Shown: positions 53,403-63,664, numbered from the stretch's first letter. The stretch is 64,000 bases of DNA from UBA2784 sp964494625 (GCA_964494625.1 CAZBRT010000003.1:248001-312000); one strand, 5' to 3'. Translations and numbers: made by a program. Notes: a model not told the origin generated them from the letters alone.

Positions 53403-55495
53403 AGGATGTGGCAAGGCTCACCAAGGCCGAGGCGAAGGCGGAACTGAAGCGCCTTGCCGCTGAACTTGCCGCCCATGACGAGCGCTATTTCGGCAAGGAT
53501 CGGCCCGCCATTTCGGATGCTGCCTATGACGCGCTGAAGCAGCGCAACGCGGCCATCGAGACACGCTTTCCTGATCTGGTGCGTGATGACTCGCCTTCAC
53601 GCAAGGTGGGTGCCAGGCCTTCGCGGCGCTTTGCCAAGGTCATTCACGCGAAGCCCATGCTGTCGCTCGACAACGCCTTTACCGACGAAGATGTTGTGGA
53701 ATTCATCCAGCGCGTCCGGCGATTTCTTGATCTCGGCGATGAGGTGGCAGTCTCCGTCACGGCTGAACCCAAGATTGACGGGCTTTCGGCATCGCTGCGC
53801 TATGAGGATGGTGAACTGGTGCAGGCAGCAACGCGCGGCGATGGTGCCGAAGGCGAGAATGTCACCGCCAACATGCGCACCATCGCGGATGTGCCGCAGA
53901 AGCTGAAGGGCAGGGGACATCCTGCCATCCTGGAGGTGCGTGGCGAAGTCTATATGTCAAAGGCGGATTTTGCCGCGCTCAATGCGCGTGAAGTCGAAGC
54001 GGGTGGCGAGCCCTTTGCCAATCCGCGCAATGCGGCGGCAGGCTCGCTGCGACAGCTTGATGCTGCCGTCACTTCATCGCGGCCGCTGCGTTTCTTTGCC
54101 TATGCCTGGGGCGAGGCGTCATCGCTTCCGGGCGATACGCAGGCGGATGTGGTGGCGGCCTTCAGGGCGTGGGGTTTCCCCGTCAATCCCGAGATGCAGG
54201 TCTGCAACGACATTGCTTCGGTTCTGGCGTTCTATCGCCGGATTGAAAGCCAGCGCGCGGCGCTCGACTACGACATCGACGGCGTCGTTTACAAGATCAA
54301 CCGGCTCGATTGGCAGAACCGGCTCGGCTACGTTTCGCGCAGTCCGCGCTGGGCCATCGCCCATAAATTCCCGCCGGAACAGGCAACGACAGGGCTTTTG
54401 GGCATTGATATCCAGGTCGGACGCACGGGCGTGCTTACACCCGTCGCGCGGTTGCAGCCGGTGACCGTCGGCGGTGTTGTTGTCTCCAATGCGACGCTGC
54501 ACAATGAAGACGAGATCGCACGCAAGGATGTGCGCGTCGGCGACATTGTGATCGTGCAGCGGGCGGGTGACGTGATCCCGCAGATTACCGGCATCGTCGC
54601 CGCAAAGCGCAAGTCTGGCGCAAAGCCCTATGAATTCCCTGATCATTGTCCGGTGTGCGGCAGTCCTGCCGTGCGCGAGGAGGGCGAGGTGGCACGGCGC
54701 TGCACTGGTGGCCTCACCTGTGCGGCGCAACGGGTGGAGCGGCTTGCCCATTTCGTGTCCCGCGATGCCTTCGACATCGAGGGACTGGGCGGCACGACCA
54801 TCGAGATGCTGCACGAGGCAGGATTGCTGAAAGCGCCGTCCGACATTTTTCATCTGGCGGATAAACGTGACGCGGTGAAGGCTGCCTTCCTCGCGCGACG
54901 CGAAGTGAAGGGTGAGAGCAAGGCCGACAGGGTCTTCTCCAATCTTTTTGACGGGATCGACGCGCGGCGGCGGATCGGGCTTGACCGCTTCATCTTTGCG
55001 CTGGGTATCCGTCACGTCGGCGACACGACCGCACGCGTGCTCGCGCGCAATTACGGCAGTGCCGCCGCGCTGGTGTCAGCCATGGCGCGCGCGGCCAAGG
55101 GCGATGAGGAGGCCATGCATGAATTGGGCGCGATTGACGGCATCGGTGATGTCGTGGCCCGCGCCATCGTCGAATTCTTTGCCGATGCGCATAACAGCGA
55201 CGAAGTGAAAAAGCTCCTGCGGCTGGTGGCCGTGACCGACAGCCCCAAGGCCGCGACAGGTTCACCGGTCAGCGGCAAGACAGTCGTCTTCACCGGCACG
55301 CTTGAAAAGATGACGCGCAGCGAGGCCAAGACCCGCGCCGAGGCCCTGGGGGCCAAGGTTGCTGGTTCAGTCTCGGCCAAGACAGATCTGGTGGTGGCGG
55401 GGCCGGGTGCCGGCTCCAAGCTCAAGGACGCGCAAAGGCACGGCGTCCAGGTGATCGACGAGGATGGCTGGCTGAAGATGATTGAGGGGCTGTGA
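53399..55495 (+). CDS. ligA: NAD-dependent DNA ligase LigA
   Basis: The 698-residue replicative ligase has the Ia and adenylation domains with catalytic Lys125 (EPKIDGLSA), an OB fold (VGRTGVLTPVARLQPV) and a Cys4 zinc finger (CPVCGSPAV, then RRCTGGLTCAAQ). HhH repeats follow (LGIRHVGDTTARVLAR, IDGIGDVVARAIVEF), with a C-terminal BRCT domain (GKTVVFTGTLEKMTRSEAK). It is coupled to recN. Confidence 0.97.
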   Translation: MKDVARLTKAEAKAELKRLAAELAAHDERYFGKDRPAISDAAYDALKQRNAAIETRFPDLVRDDSPSRKVGARPSRRFAKVIHAKPMLSLDNAFTDEDVVEFIQRVRRFLDLGDEVAVSVTAEPKIDGLSASLRYEDGELVQAATRGDGAEGENVTANMRTIADVPQKLKGRGHPAILEVRGEVYMSKADFAALNAREVEAGGEPFANPRNAAAGSLRQLDAAVTSSRPLRFFAYAWGEASSLPGDTQADVVAAFRAWGFPVNPEMQVCNDIASVLAFYRRIESQRAALDYDIDGVVYKINRLDWQNRLGYVSRSPRWAIAHKFPPEQATTGLLGIDIQVGRTGVLTPVARLQPVTVGGVVVSNATLHNEDEIARKDVRVGDIVIVQRAGDVIPQITGIVAAKRKSGAKPYEFPDHCPVCGSPAVREEGEVARRCTGGLTCAAQRVERLAHFVSRDAFDIEGLGGTTIEMLHEAGLLKAPSDIFHLADKRDAVKAAFLARREVKGESKADRVFSNLFDGIDARRRIGLDRFIFALGIRHVGDTTARVLARNYGSAAALVSAMARAAKGDEEAMHELGAIDGIGDVVARAIVEFFADAHNSDEVKKLLRLVAVTDSPKAATGSPVSGKTVVFTGTLEKMTRSEAKTRAEALGAKVAGSVSAKTDLVVAGPGAGSKLKDAQRHGVQVIDEDGWLKMIEGL

Positions 55496-55519
55496 GCGGC
55501 AGGAGCAGCTCCTAGAGCT

Positions 55520-56356
55520 TCAATGCCCGTCAACGAATTCGACCGCCACACCGCAAGCCGATTTGGGCGCAGCGATCAGGCGGCCTTTTTCTTCGCGGTA
55601 GATGACGCCGCCCATGTCCCACATGGCGGCCGCCGCATCGCACTCATTGGTCGTGAAGGTCAGGGCTGCAACATGCACCGCATCGGTGGGCGGCTGAATT
55701 CCGAAACGTGCCGCGGCTATAGAAGGTGTAAGGGCTGTCAGGGTGACATCGCCCAGCTGCACCACAAGGCTGCCACCGGTATCGGACACGTGCCCGAACA
55801 TGGCGGTCCAGATCGCGCGTACGGGCATAAAGTCCGGCACGCTCAAGGTGACAGCGCGCATCGCGGTTGCACCATTGGCATGCAGCATCCATTCACGGCG
55901 GGCGCGCGTCAGGTCGGGCGTGATGTGGTGGCAAGTGAACTGGGTGAGCGGTGCCAGACGCTCGTCATTGATGCGCACATTGGCAAAGCGCACCATTTCA
56001 CGGCTGCCATCAAGATCGAGCGGCCGGCCGAGATTTTGCACCTCACCGGTTTCCAGCCCGGCAGCCTTAAGGGCTGAACGCGTTGTGTCGCCTCCGGTGC
56101 TTGCGTAGGCAAGGCCGACGCCGCCGGGATTGCCGGCAAAGCGCGCCACCAGTTTTTCACCTGCAAGGGCCGGATCGGTGACGCCGATCAGTTCGACATA
56201 GGCATTGGGCAGCATGACGCAGTAATTGGCCGTGCCCTTGCCCTCGTGCACGCCTTTGGGCGTGACGCGAAAGCCAAGGCGGTTCCACGCCTTTGCGGCC
56301 GCCTCAAGATCGGTCGTGCCGATGACGGCGTGGTCAAAGCCCGCAATGGCCGCCAT
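55520..56356 (-). CDS. VOC/glyoxalase-like domain protein
   Basis: The 278-residue protein has two vicinal-oxygen-chelate halves: FDHAVIGTTDLEAAAKAWNRLGF with VELIGVTDPA, and THHITPDL-type TCHHITPDLTRARREW. It fits the Glyoxalase_3-like (PF13468) group; substrate unknown. It is five bases from the aminopeptidase gene upstream on the same strand, so they may be co-transcribed. Confidence 0.8.
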   Translation of the reverse strand: MAAIAGFDHAVIGTTDLEAAAKAWNRLGFRVTPKGVHEGKGTANYCVMLPNAYVELIGVTDPALAGEKLVARFAGNPGGVGLAYASTGGDTTRSALKAAGLETGEVQNLGRPLDLDGSREMVRFANVRINDERLAPLTQFTCHHITPDLTRARREWMLHANGATAMRAVTLSVPDFMPVRAIWTAMFGHVSDTGGSLVVQLGDVTLTALTPSIAAARFGIQPPTDAVHVAALTFTTNECDAAAAMWDMGGVIYREEKGRLIAAPKSACGVAVEFVDGH

Positions 56357-56361
56357 CAGCG

Positions 56362-58194
56362 TCAGACCGCGCGCGTTGCGTTGACGAGCCAGTCGCGGTC
56401 GGCGCCGGTCATGTGGCGCTCAAGGCTTTCGCGCACGCGGGCGTGATAGGCGTTCAGCCAGTCGCGCTCGGCAATCGACAGCATTTTCACCTCGACCAGA
56501 GCAAGGTCGATGGGCGCCAGCGTGATCGTCTCGAAGCAGAGCATCTTGCGTTCGGCGCCTGGAACGGGCGGCGCCTCGCGCACGACGATCAGGTTCTCGA
56601 CGCGGATGCCAAAGCCCCCGGTCTTGTAATAGCCGGGCTCGTTTGAACAGATCATGCCGGCCAGCAAAGGCTGGATGACGGGGCGCTTGGAAATGTTCTG
56701 CGGCCCCTCATGGACCGAAAGATAGGCACCGACGCCGTGGCCAGTGCCGTGGTCATAATCGAGACCGGCCTGCCAGAGCGGCACGCGCGCCAGCACGTCC
56801 AATTGTGCGCCGCTGGTGCCCTCGGGAAACACGGCCATGGCGAGTGCAATGTGACCCTGGAGGACGCGGGTGAAGCGATCCTTCTGCTCTGCCGTCGGCG
56901 CGCCCAGCGCAATCGTGCGGGTGATGTCGGTCGTGCCGTCCTGGTATTGCCCGCCGGAATCGATCAGGAAAATCTCGCCTGATTTCAGCTTGCGGTCGGT
57001 CTTGCGGGTAACGCGGTAATGCACAATCGCGCCGTTGGGGCCGGAACCGGAAATGGAATCGAAGGAAAGGTCGCGCAGCGCACCCGTCTCGCGGCGGAAA
57101 TCCTCCAGCTTCTCGCAGGCCTGGATCTCGGTGATGCGGCCGGCCACGCCTTCCTCAGTCACCCAGCGCAGGTAGCGCGTGATCGCCACGCCGTCGCGCA
57201 CATGCGCGTTGCGCATGCCTTCGATCTCGACCTCGTTCTTGCAGGCCTTGGGCAGCAGGCAGGGATCGGCGCCACGCACCAAAGTTGCGCGCGCGCGCGT
57301 CAGCGTATCAAAGATGAAAGCGGCTGACGTTGCCGGATCAACCAGCACGCGCTTGCCGGCGGCACCGAGATCCGACAGGGCTCCGGCAAACTCATCCGGA
57401 TTGCGGCGGCGCACGCCATTACCCAGATGCGCGTCAAGACCGGGCGTTACCTTGCGCGGGTCCAGAAAGAGATCGACCTGGCCATCGGCGCCCAGAATGG
57501 CGAAGGAATGGGGCAGGGGCACATGGCTGACATCGCCGCCGCGGATGTTGAGGAGCCATGCGATCGACTCGGGCAGCGTCAGCACGGCGGCATCCGCCTT
57601 TGACTTGGCAATCGCCTGCCCCACGCGTTCGCGCTTGGCGCTGGCGGTTTCACCTGCAAAGGACATCGGATGCGGATCAACCGGCGAAAGCGGCGCTTCG
57701 GGCTGGTCGGGCCATGCGGCATCGACGGGATTGCGGGTAACGGCGACCAGTTCGCCACCCGCGCCGCGCACGGCGCGCTCGAATGTCTCCAGCGCATTCT
57801 GGCTGTGCATCCACGGATCAAAGCCGATGCGCTGGCCCTTGGTGACGCTGCGCGCCAGCCATTCGGGCGGCGGATCATCCACCAGATGATGCACGGCATA
57901 GAGCGACAGATCGACCTGATCGCGCACCTGGAGTGTATAGCGGCCATCGACAAAGATGGCTGCCTTGTCGGCCATCACAATGGCAGCGCCAGCCGATCCC
58001 GTGAAACCTGTCAGCCAGGACAGGCGTTCGTCACGCGGGGCGACATATTCGCCCTGATGCGCGTCACCGCGCGGGATCAGGAAACCGTCGAGTTTTTCGG
58101 CTGCCAGCACCTTGCGCAGGGCGGCAAGGCGCGGCGCGCAATTGGCGGGATCGACATCAAGGTCGTAGGTCTGGAAGCGCTTTGGATTCAGCAT
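56362..58194 (-). CDS. aminopeptidase P family protein (Xaa-Pro aminopeptidase, long form)
   Basis: The 610-residue metallopeptidase has two creatinase-like N-terminal domains and a pita-bread catalytic domain. Metal ligands are the Asp pair in LIDSGGQYQDGTTDITR, His in HGTGHGVGAYLSVHEGP, and Glu in CSNEPGYYK and the C-terminal LCFETITLAPID. It removes an N-terminal residue that precedes proline. No signal peptide, so cytosolic. Confidence 0.92.
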   Translation of the reverse strand: MLNPKRFQTYDLDVDPANCAPRLAALRKVLAAEKLDGFLIPRGDAHQGEYVAPRDERLSWLTGFTGSAGAAIVMADKAAIFVDGRYTLQVRDQVDLSLYAVHHLVDDPPPEWLARSVTKGQRIGFDPWMHSQNALETFERAVRGAGGELVAVTRNPVDAAWPDQPEAPLSPVDPHPMSFAGETASAKRERVGQAIAKSKADAAVLTLPESIAWLLNIRGGDVSHVPLPHSFAILGADGQVDLFLDPRKVTPGLDAHLGNGVRRRNPDEFAGALSDLGAAGKRVLVDPATSAAFIFDTLTRARATLVRGADPCLLPKACKNEVEIEGMRNAHVRDGVAITRYLRWVTEEGVAGRITEIQACEKLEDFRRETGALRDLSFDSISGSGPNGAIVHYRVTRKTDRKLKSGEIFLIDSGGQYQDGTTDITRTIALGAPTAEQKDRFTRVLQGHIALAMAVFPEGTSGAQLDVLARVPLWQAGLDYDHGTGHGVGAYLSVHEGPQNISKRPVIQPLLAGMICSNEPGYYKTGGFGIRVENLIVVREAPPVPGAERKMLCFETITLAPIDLALVEVKMLSIAERDWLNAYHARVRESLERHMTGADRDWLVNATRAV

Positions 58195-58209
58195 GGCGAT
58201 GTCCGGTCG

Positions 58210-59076
58210 TCAAAGGGTCAGCCAGAGCGTTGACCACGGCCCACGCCGGTAACGGCGGCGCAGCCGGAAGCCATTGCCCGCATAGAAGCCAAGGATCATG
58301 GCTTCCTGATTTCGGAGCAATCCCGATAGCACAAGCTGACCGCCCGGCGCCATGTGGGTGCGCATGGCCCGGGCCAGGCGGGTCAAGGGGCCGGCCAGGA
58401 TGTTGGCGACCACAAAATCCCACGGTTTGCCGCGGGCGACCGAGGCATGGGCAAAGCCGTCGGCGGTCACGCAGCGGACGAGGCCCTGTGCGCCATTGCG
58501 GATCACATTTGCGTTGGCCACAGAAACAGCGCGCGGATCCAGGTCGGTTGCCAGGACCGGCAGCCGCGCGGCGCGGGCAATCGCGATTGCCAGAACACCG
58601 GTGCCGGTCCCAAGGTCGAGCACGCGGCGCGGATGATGGTGACGCAGGATGTCAGTGATCGCCTCAAGGCAGCCCGAAGTCGTTTCGTGGTGACCGGTGC
58701 CGAAGGCTTCGCCCGCATCGATCGCCAGCGGAATGACATTGGCAGGCACGCGGCCTTTGTCGTGCGCGCCATAGACAAAAAACCGTCCGGCGCGCACCGG
58801 CGGCAGCCCCTCGTAAGAGAGCTTGATCCAGTCCTGATCGGGCAAAGGGGCAACGCGCACATCGTGGCCGATGATGGCGCAGAGTGCCGCCGCATCCGCC
58901 GGCTCGGCATAGAGCGCTTCGACGGTGATGTCGTCATCGCCCGGCACTTCGTGGGAGAGCACGGCGACAGGCTCGGGATGCGGCGTCAGTTCAAAGAGCG
59001 CCATGGTGCGCGCCGTCTCGTGCGCAGGCACCCGCACGACGGCCTTCCACAGGGGAACTTTGGGTGCGGTGTTCAT
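58210..59076 (-). CDS. prmA: ribosomal protein L11 methyltransferase
   Basis: The 288-residue class I methyltransferase trimethylates L11. Signatures are IDAGEAFGTGHHETTSGCLEA, VLDLGTGTGVLAIA, ATDLDPRAVSVANANV, and DFVVANILAGPLTRLA. Start ATG at 59074–59076; upstream in-frame starts would run into the helicase gene. The N-terminal domain is shorter and more divergent than in E. coli PrmA. Confidence 0.92.
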   Translation of the reverse strand: MNTAPKVPLWKAVVRVPAHETARTMALFELTPHPEPVAVLSHEVPGDDDITVEALYAEPADAAALCAIIGHDVRVAPLPDQDWIKLSYEGLPPVRAGRFFVYGAHDKGRVPANVIPLAIDAGEAFGTGHHETTSGCLEAITDILRHHHPRRVLDLGTGTGVLAIAIARAARLPVLATDLDPRAVSVANANVIRNGAQGLVRCVTADGFAHASVARGKPWDFVVANILAGPLTRLARAMRTHMAPGGQLVLSGLLRNQEAMILGFYAGNGFRLRRRYRRGPWSTLWLTL

Positions 59077-59080
59077 GGCA

Positions 59081-61393
59081 TCAGGCCCGGCGGAGGAAAG
59101 ACGCGATGACGCGCTTCTCGCCTTCCTTGTCAAAGCGGACAGTGAGTTTCGAGCCCTCGGCAGCCGTGACGCGGCCCTGCCCAAACCTCGCGTGCACCAC
59201 GCGGTCACCGGGATGAAAGCCGGAGGCCTCGCCCGTGTCGGTGGCGATCAGGGTGGCACTTGCCTCGAGCACCGGTGGGCTCGTGCGGAAACTGCCATCG
59301 CGCGTGGCCGTCTGGGCGCGCCGCCAGCCGGGATTGGTGTAGTCACTGGCAAAGGAAGAGGCCCAACGGTTGTTGGCCGCCTGGTTTGCCCCAAAATGCC
59401 CGCCCTCGCGCAACTCGATCTGGTCGGGCGGCATTTCCGAGATGAAGCGCGAGGGAATGGCTGCGTTCCACTGGTTGTACATTCGCCGATTGGCAGCGTG
59501 CGAGACAAAGGCCCGCTTGCGGGCGCGTGTGAGGCCCACATAGGCCAACCGCCGCTCCTCTTCCAGCCCCTCGCGGCCGCTTTCATCGAGCGCGCGCTGG
59601 TGGGGAAAGAGCCCTTCCTCCCAGCCCGGCAGGAAGACGATGTTGAACTCCAGCCCCTTGGCGGAATGAAGCGTCATGATGGAAATGCGGGCGGCGGTGT
59701 CGTCATCGACGCGCTCCATCACCAGCGAAACATGCTCGAGAAATCCCGCGAGGTTCTCGAAATCCGCCATGGAGCGGATCAGCTCCTTCAGATTGTCGAG
59801 ACGGCCTTCCGCCTCCAGCGACTTGTCGTTCTGGAGCATGTCGATATAGCCGCTCTCCTCCAGTACGATGGCAGCAAGGTCAGCATGCGGCAGGATGGCA
59901 ACACTCTCGCGCCAGCGGTCGAAATTGTCCATCAGCTGGCGAAGGGTTGCGCGGTTGCGGGCGGGCATCTCGTCGCTGTCGGCAAGAAGCCGTGCGGCGC
60001 GTGCCAATGACACATTCGCGGCGCGGGCGGCTCTGTGGATCACCTGGATGGCCGCCTCGCCCAATCCGCGCTTGGGCTTGTTGACGATGCGCTCGAAGGC
60101 AAGGCCGTCATCGGGCTGGGCGACCACGCGCAGATAGGCCAGTGCATCGCGGATTTCCGCGCGCTCGTAAAAGCGCGGGCCGCCGATTACGCGATAGGGA
60201 ATGCCGAGCGCGATGAAGCGATCTTCGAACTCGCGCATCTGGAAGCTCGCGCGGACAAGGATGGCCATGCGGGCAAGGCTTTCGCCCTTGCGCTGCAGGC
60301 TTTCGATCTCGTCGCCAATGCTGCGTGCTTCCTCCTCGCCGTCCCAATAGCTCGAGACGACAACGGGGTCGCCCGCGCTGTCATCGGTCCAGAGTGTCTT
60401 GCCCAGACGCCCCTTGTTTTCGGCGATGAGGCCGGAAGCGGCCGCAAGGATTTGCGGTGTCGAGCGGTAGTTGCGCTCCAGCCGGATGATCTTCGCGCCC
60501 GGAAAATCGCGTTCAAATCCCAGAATGTTGCCGACTTCCGCGCCGCGCCAACCATAGATCGACTGATCGTCATCGCCCACGCAGCAGACGTTCTTGCGCG
60601 TTCCCGCCAGAAGCTTCAGCCAGATGTGCTGGGCGACGTTGGTGTCCTGATACTCGTCCACCAGAATGTAGCGGAAGCGGTGCTGGTACTCGGCCAGAAT
60701 GTCGGGCCGCGCCTTGAAGATGGTGATGTTGAGATTGAGCAGGTCGCCGAAATCGGCGGCATTGAGGATTTTCAGCCGCGCCTGATACTCGGCATAAAGC
60801 TCCGCGCCCCGGCCGGCCGCATAGCCATGCGCCTCGCCCGAGGGAACATCCTTGGGTTCCCAGCCGCGGTTCTTCCAGCGGTCAATGCAGGCGAGCATCA
60901 TGCGCGGCGGATCGCGCTTCTCGTCGATGCCGGCGGCAGCGATAATCTGCTTGATGAGACGAAGCTGGTCGTCTTCATCAAGGATGGTGAAACTGGGCTT
61001 CAAGCCCGCAAGCTCGGCATGCCGGCGCAGGATACGTGCGCCGATCGAATGAAACGTGCCGAGCCATTGCATCCCCTCGACCACGCCGCCGATGAGGTCG
61101 CCGATGCGCTCTTTCATCTCGCGCGCGGCCTTGTTGGTGAAGGTGACCGCCAGAATCTGGCCTGGAGCTGCGCGGCCCGTCGCCAGAATATGGGCAAGGC
61201 GCGTGGTCAGCACGCGTGTCTTGCCGGTGCCCGCACCCGCAAGCACCAGAACCGGACCGTCAATCGTCTCGACCGCTGCGCGCTGCTCTGGGTTCAGGCG
61301 GGCAAGCCAGGGCGGCTGCACCCCCGGCGCGGGCGGTGGTGCATCGACCAGCCGTTCCAAGGGGTCGGCAAAAGGATCTTCGGGCTCGGACAT
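59081..61393 (-). CDS. uvrD: UvrD/PcrA-type DNA helicase
   Basis: The 770-residue superfamily 1A helicase has Walker A LAGAGTGKT, motif II VDEYQDTN, VGDDDQSIYGWRGA, LERNYRSTPQIL, MTLHSAKGLEFNIVFLPGWEEG and RRLAYVGLTRAR. A C-terminal Tudor-like tail has HPGDRVVHARFGQGRVTA. It acts in nucleotide excision and mismatch repair. Start is uncertain: ATG at 61393 gives MSEPEDPF; ATG at 61405 adds four residues; neither has a strong ribosome site. It lies five bases before prmA. Confidence 0.93.
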   Translation of the reverse strand: MSEPEDPFADPLERLVDAPPPAPGVQPPWLARLNPEQRAAVETIDGPVLVLAGAGTGKTRVLTTRLAHILATGRAAPGQILAVTFTNKAAREMKERIGDLIGGVVEGMQWLGTFHSIGARILRRHAELAGLKPSFTILDEDDQLRLIKQIIAAAGIDEKRDPPRMMLACIDRWKNRGWEPKDVPSGEAHGYAAGRGAELYAEYQARLKILNAADFGDLLNLNITIFKARPDILAEYQHRFRYILVDEYQDTNVAQHIWLKLLAGTRKNVCCVGDDDQSIYGWRGAEVGNILGFERDFPGAKIIRLERNYRSTPQILAAASGLIAENKGRLGKTLWTDDSAGDPVVVSSYWDGEEEARSIGDEIESLQRKGESLARMAILVRASFQMREFEDRFIALGIPYRVIGGPRFYERAEIRDALAYLRVVAQPDDGLAFERIVNKPKRGLGEAAIQVIHRAARAANVSLARAARLLADSDEMPARNRATLRQLMDNFDRWRESVAILPHADLAAIVLEESGYIDMLQNDKSLEAEGRLDNLKELIRSMADFENLAGFLEHVSLVMERVDDDTAARISIMTLHSAKGLEFNIVFLPGWEEGLFPHQRALDESGREGLEEERRLAYVGLTRARKRAFVSHAANRRMYNQWNAAIPSRFISEMPPDQIELREGGHFGANQAANNRWASSFASDYTNPGWRRAQTATRDGSFRTSPPVLEASATLIATDTGEASGFHPGDRVVHARFGQGRVTAAEGSKLTVRFDKEGEKRVIASFLRRA

Positions 61394-61496
61394 TTGCGGG
61401 ATCATAGGGGTGCAGGCAGGCGGTTCAAGCGTGATGGCGCTTTGGCCATCGCCATGCAAACATCCAATTTGCATTGCAAAACAAGGGGAATCGGTC

Positions 61497-62339
61497 ATGG
61501 GCGAAGAACGGGGGAATGCGGATCAGGTCGCCTATTGGAACGGGCCGACGGGAAAGCGCTGGACCGAGCAGCAGGAGACGATGGACGCCTCGCTTTTGCC
61601 TATGGCCGAGGCGGCCCTTGCTGCGGCCGCAGCGCGGCCCGGCGAGCACGTTCTTGACGTCGGATGCGGCACCGGCGCGACCACATTGATGCTGGCCGGG
61701 CAGGTGGGCGCAAGCGGCGCGGTTCTGGGTGTGGACATCTCGCAACCGATGCTGTCGCGCGCGCGTGAGCGGGCGGCGGGCCAAGGCAATGTCAGCTTCA
61801 TCGAGGCGGACGCGAGCACCCACATATTTGCGCCGCGCGGATTTGATCTCCTGTTCTCGCGTTTTGGCGTCATGTTCTTTGCCGATCCGCTTTCCGCCTT
61901 CCGCAATCTTCACGGCGCCATGAACCCAAGCGGGCGCATGGCGTTCGTGTGCTGGCGGCCTCTGCGGGAAAATCCGTTTGCGCTGGTGCCGATGGGCGCT
62001 GCGCTGAAGCATCTGCCGCCGCAGCCGCCCGCCGATCCAAACGCGCCGGGTCCGTTTGCCTTTGGCGACAAGGACCGCGTGACAGGCCTTCTTTCAAAGG
62101 CCGGGTTCAAGGATGTGCGCTTTGCGGCGCTCAACACCACAATGGTGATGGCGCGTAAGCCGGAGACGGCGGCCAAGGAAGCGGTCTATGTCGGCATGGC
62201 CTCGCGTCTTCTGAAAGACGCTCCCGAAGAAGTGAAGGCGAAGGTCGTTGCGGAATTGACCGAGACCTTTGCCCGGCACATGGGGCCGGATGGCGTCACC
62301 TTCCCCGCCCATTGCTGGGTGGTAACGGGAAGGGCCTAA
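61497..62339 (+). CDS. class I SAM-dependent methyltransferase
   Basis: The 280-residue methyltransferase has SAM motif HVLDVGCGTGATTLMLA, GVDISQPMLSRAR and FDLLFSRFGVMFFADP. It resembles small-molecule (UbiE-like or O/N-) methyltransferases; the target is unknown. AGGGGA precedes the ATG. Its TAA overlaps the TAG of the convergent CoA-transferase gene (62336–62339). Confidence 0.88.
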   Translation: MGEERGNADQVAYWNGPTGKRWTEQQETMDASLLPMAEAALAAAAARPGEHVLDVGCGTGATTLMLAGQVGASGAVLGVDISQPMLSRARERAAGQGNVSFIEADASTHIFAPRGFDLLFSRFGVMFFADPLSAFRNLHGAMNPSGRMAFVCWRPLRENPFALVPMGAALKHLPPQPPADPNAPGPFAFGDKDRVTGLLSKAGFKDVRFAALNTTMVMARKPETAAKEAVYVGMASRLLKDAPEEVKAKVVAELTETFARHMGPDGVTFPAHCWVVTGRA

Positions 62340-63490
62340 GCCAGATCGCCCAGCACGTCGATGCGGTCTTCGTCGAGTTCGGGGGCATCATGGCGCGTCA
62401 GGGGATCGTCGAAGGCTGACAGCTTGATCGGATTGCCCGGCATTTCGATGCGGCCGATTACAGGGTCATCCGTTGTGATGATCATGTTGCGGGCGCGGAT
62501 TTGCGGGTCCTGCATCACATCGCGGATGTTGTTGATGGGACCGCAGGGCACGCCCGCCGCATCAATGCGCTTGATCCATTCGGCTTTGGTGCGGGTTGCC
62601 AGCAAGTGGTTTAATTCGGCCGTCAACTGCGTGACGTGCGTGACACGCGCCTCGTTGGTGGCAAAGCGCGGGTCATCCTTCAGTTGCTGGGCATGCAGCG
62701 CCTTGGCCAAAGCGGCAAAGAGCGCGTCATTGCCCGCTGCGATCACCAGATGCCCATCGCTCGCGTGAAAGACGCCAAAGGGGGCGATTGAGCCATGCCG
62801 GTCGCCCAATGGACCCGGCGACTGGCCGGTCGCCACGAATTGCGCAATCGCGTTTTCCAGAATGGCCACCTGGCAATCGAGCATAGCGACATCAACCTTC
62901 TGCGCCTCGCCCGTCATGGCGCGGTGATAGAGCGCCGATGTGATGCCAGAGGTCAGGAACAATCCCGCTGTGATGTCGCCAATTGATACGCCCACACGCG
63001 TCGGCTTGCCGCCAGGATGGCCGGTAATGCTCATCACGCCGCCCATCGCCTGCACGACCATGTCGTAGGCGGCCTTGTGCGCATAAGGCCCCGTGTGGCC
63101 GAAGCCGCTGACGGCGGCGTAGATGAGCCTGGGATAAAGGGGGTGCAGCTCGTCCCAGCCATAACCGAGTTTTTCCATCGTGCCGCCGCGGAAATTCTCG
63201 ACGAGCACGTCCGCGCGCGCCAGCAGCGCCTCGAAACGGCGGCGGTCGTTTTCGTCCTTCAGGTTGAGGGCAACCGATTTCTTGCCGCGATTGACCGACA
63301 TGAAATAGGCAGAGCGGTCCGACACCATGGGCAGAAAGGTGCGGCTGTCATCGCCGCCATCCGGGTTTTCGACCTTGATGACTTCTGCCCCCATGTCGGC
63401 CAGCATCATGGTTGAAAAGGGGCCAGCCAGCACGCGCGTCAGGTCGACGACAACGATGCCGTCAAGCGGACCCTTCTTCTTCGCTGTCAT
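62336..63490 (-). CDS. CaiB/BaiF family (class III) CoA transferase
   Basis: The 384-residue family III CoA transferase has GIVVVDLTRVLAGPFSTMML, GADVIKVE-type AEVIKVENPDGGDDSRT, NLKDENDRRRFEALLARADVLVENFRGG, GFGHTGPYAHKAAYD with the catalytic Asp and GVSIGDITAGLF. It moves CoA between organic acids through an aspartyl anhydride; donor and acceptor unknown. The start overlaps the upstream DUF4169 gene by 29 bases and no later in-frame start fits. Confidence 0.9.
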   Translation of the reverse strand: MTAKKKGPLDGIVVVDLTRVLAGPFSTMMLADMGAEVIKVENPDGGDDSRTFLPMVSDRSAYFMSVNRGKKSVALNLKDENDRRRFEALLARADVLVENFRGGTMEKLGYGWDELHPLYPRLIYAAVSGFGHTGPYAHKAAYDMVVQAMGGVMSITGHPGGKPTRVGVSIGDITAGLFLTSGITSALYHRAMTGEAQKVDVAMLDCQVAILENAIAQFVATGQSPGPLGDRHGSIAPFGVFHASDGHLVIAAGNDALFAALAKALHAQQLKDDPRFATNEARVTHVTQLTAELNHLLATRTKAEWIKRIDAAGVPCGPINNIRDVMQDPQIRARNMIITTDDPVIGRIEMPGNPIKLSAFDDPLTRHDAPELDEDRIDVLGDLA

Positions 63491-63662
63491 CACGGATCCT
63501 TTTGCCTTCGTGCAGACGCGCCAGGCGCGCCTGCTCTGCCTTTGCGGCTGATTTCTCGGCCTTGGTGCGGCCATGGGTGATGCGGTTCTGTGCCGCCTCC
63601 GCCTCTTTGGCAGATTTGCTTAGCGCTTTCTTGACACGCTTCAGATTGATGATGTCGGCCAT
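63462..63662 (-). CDS. DUF4169 family small basic protein
   Basis: The 66-residue lysine-rich protein (MADIINLKRVKKALSKSAKE, then EAAQNRITHGRTKAEKSAAK) fits DUF4169, a short alphaproteobacterial family of unknown role. It lies two bases after the RHH gene and overlaps the CoA-transferase gene. The charged helical make-up suggests nucleic-acid association, which is inference. Confidence 0.85.
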   Translation of the reverse strand: MADIINLKRVKKALSKSAKEAEAAQNRITHGRTKAEKSAAKAEQARLARLHEGKRIRDDSEEEGSA

Positions 63663-63664
63663 GG

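Noticed and set aside
51555..53414. Long open frame antisense to recN
   Set aside because: Basic, low-information product opposite a fully supported RecN.
60035..61657. 540-codon plus-strand frame over the helicase
   Set aside because: Opposes UvrD motifs on the minus strand and shows no protein family features.
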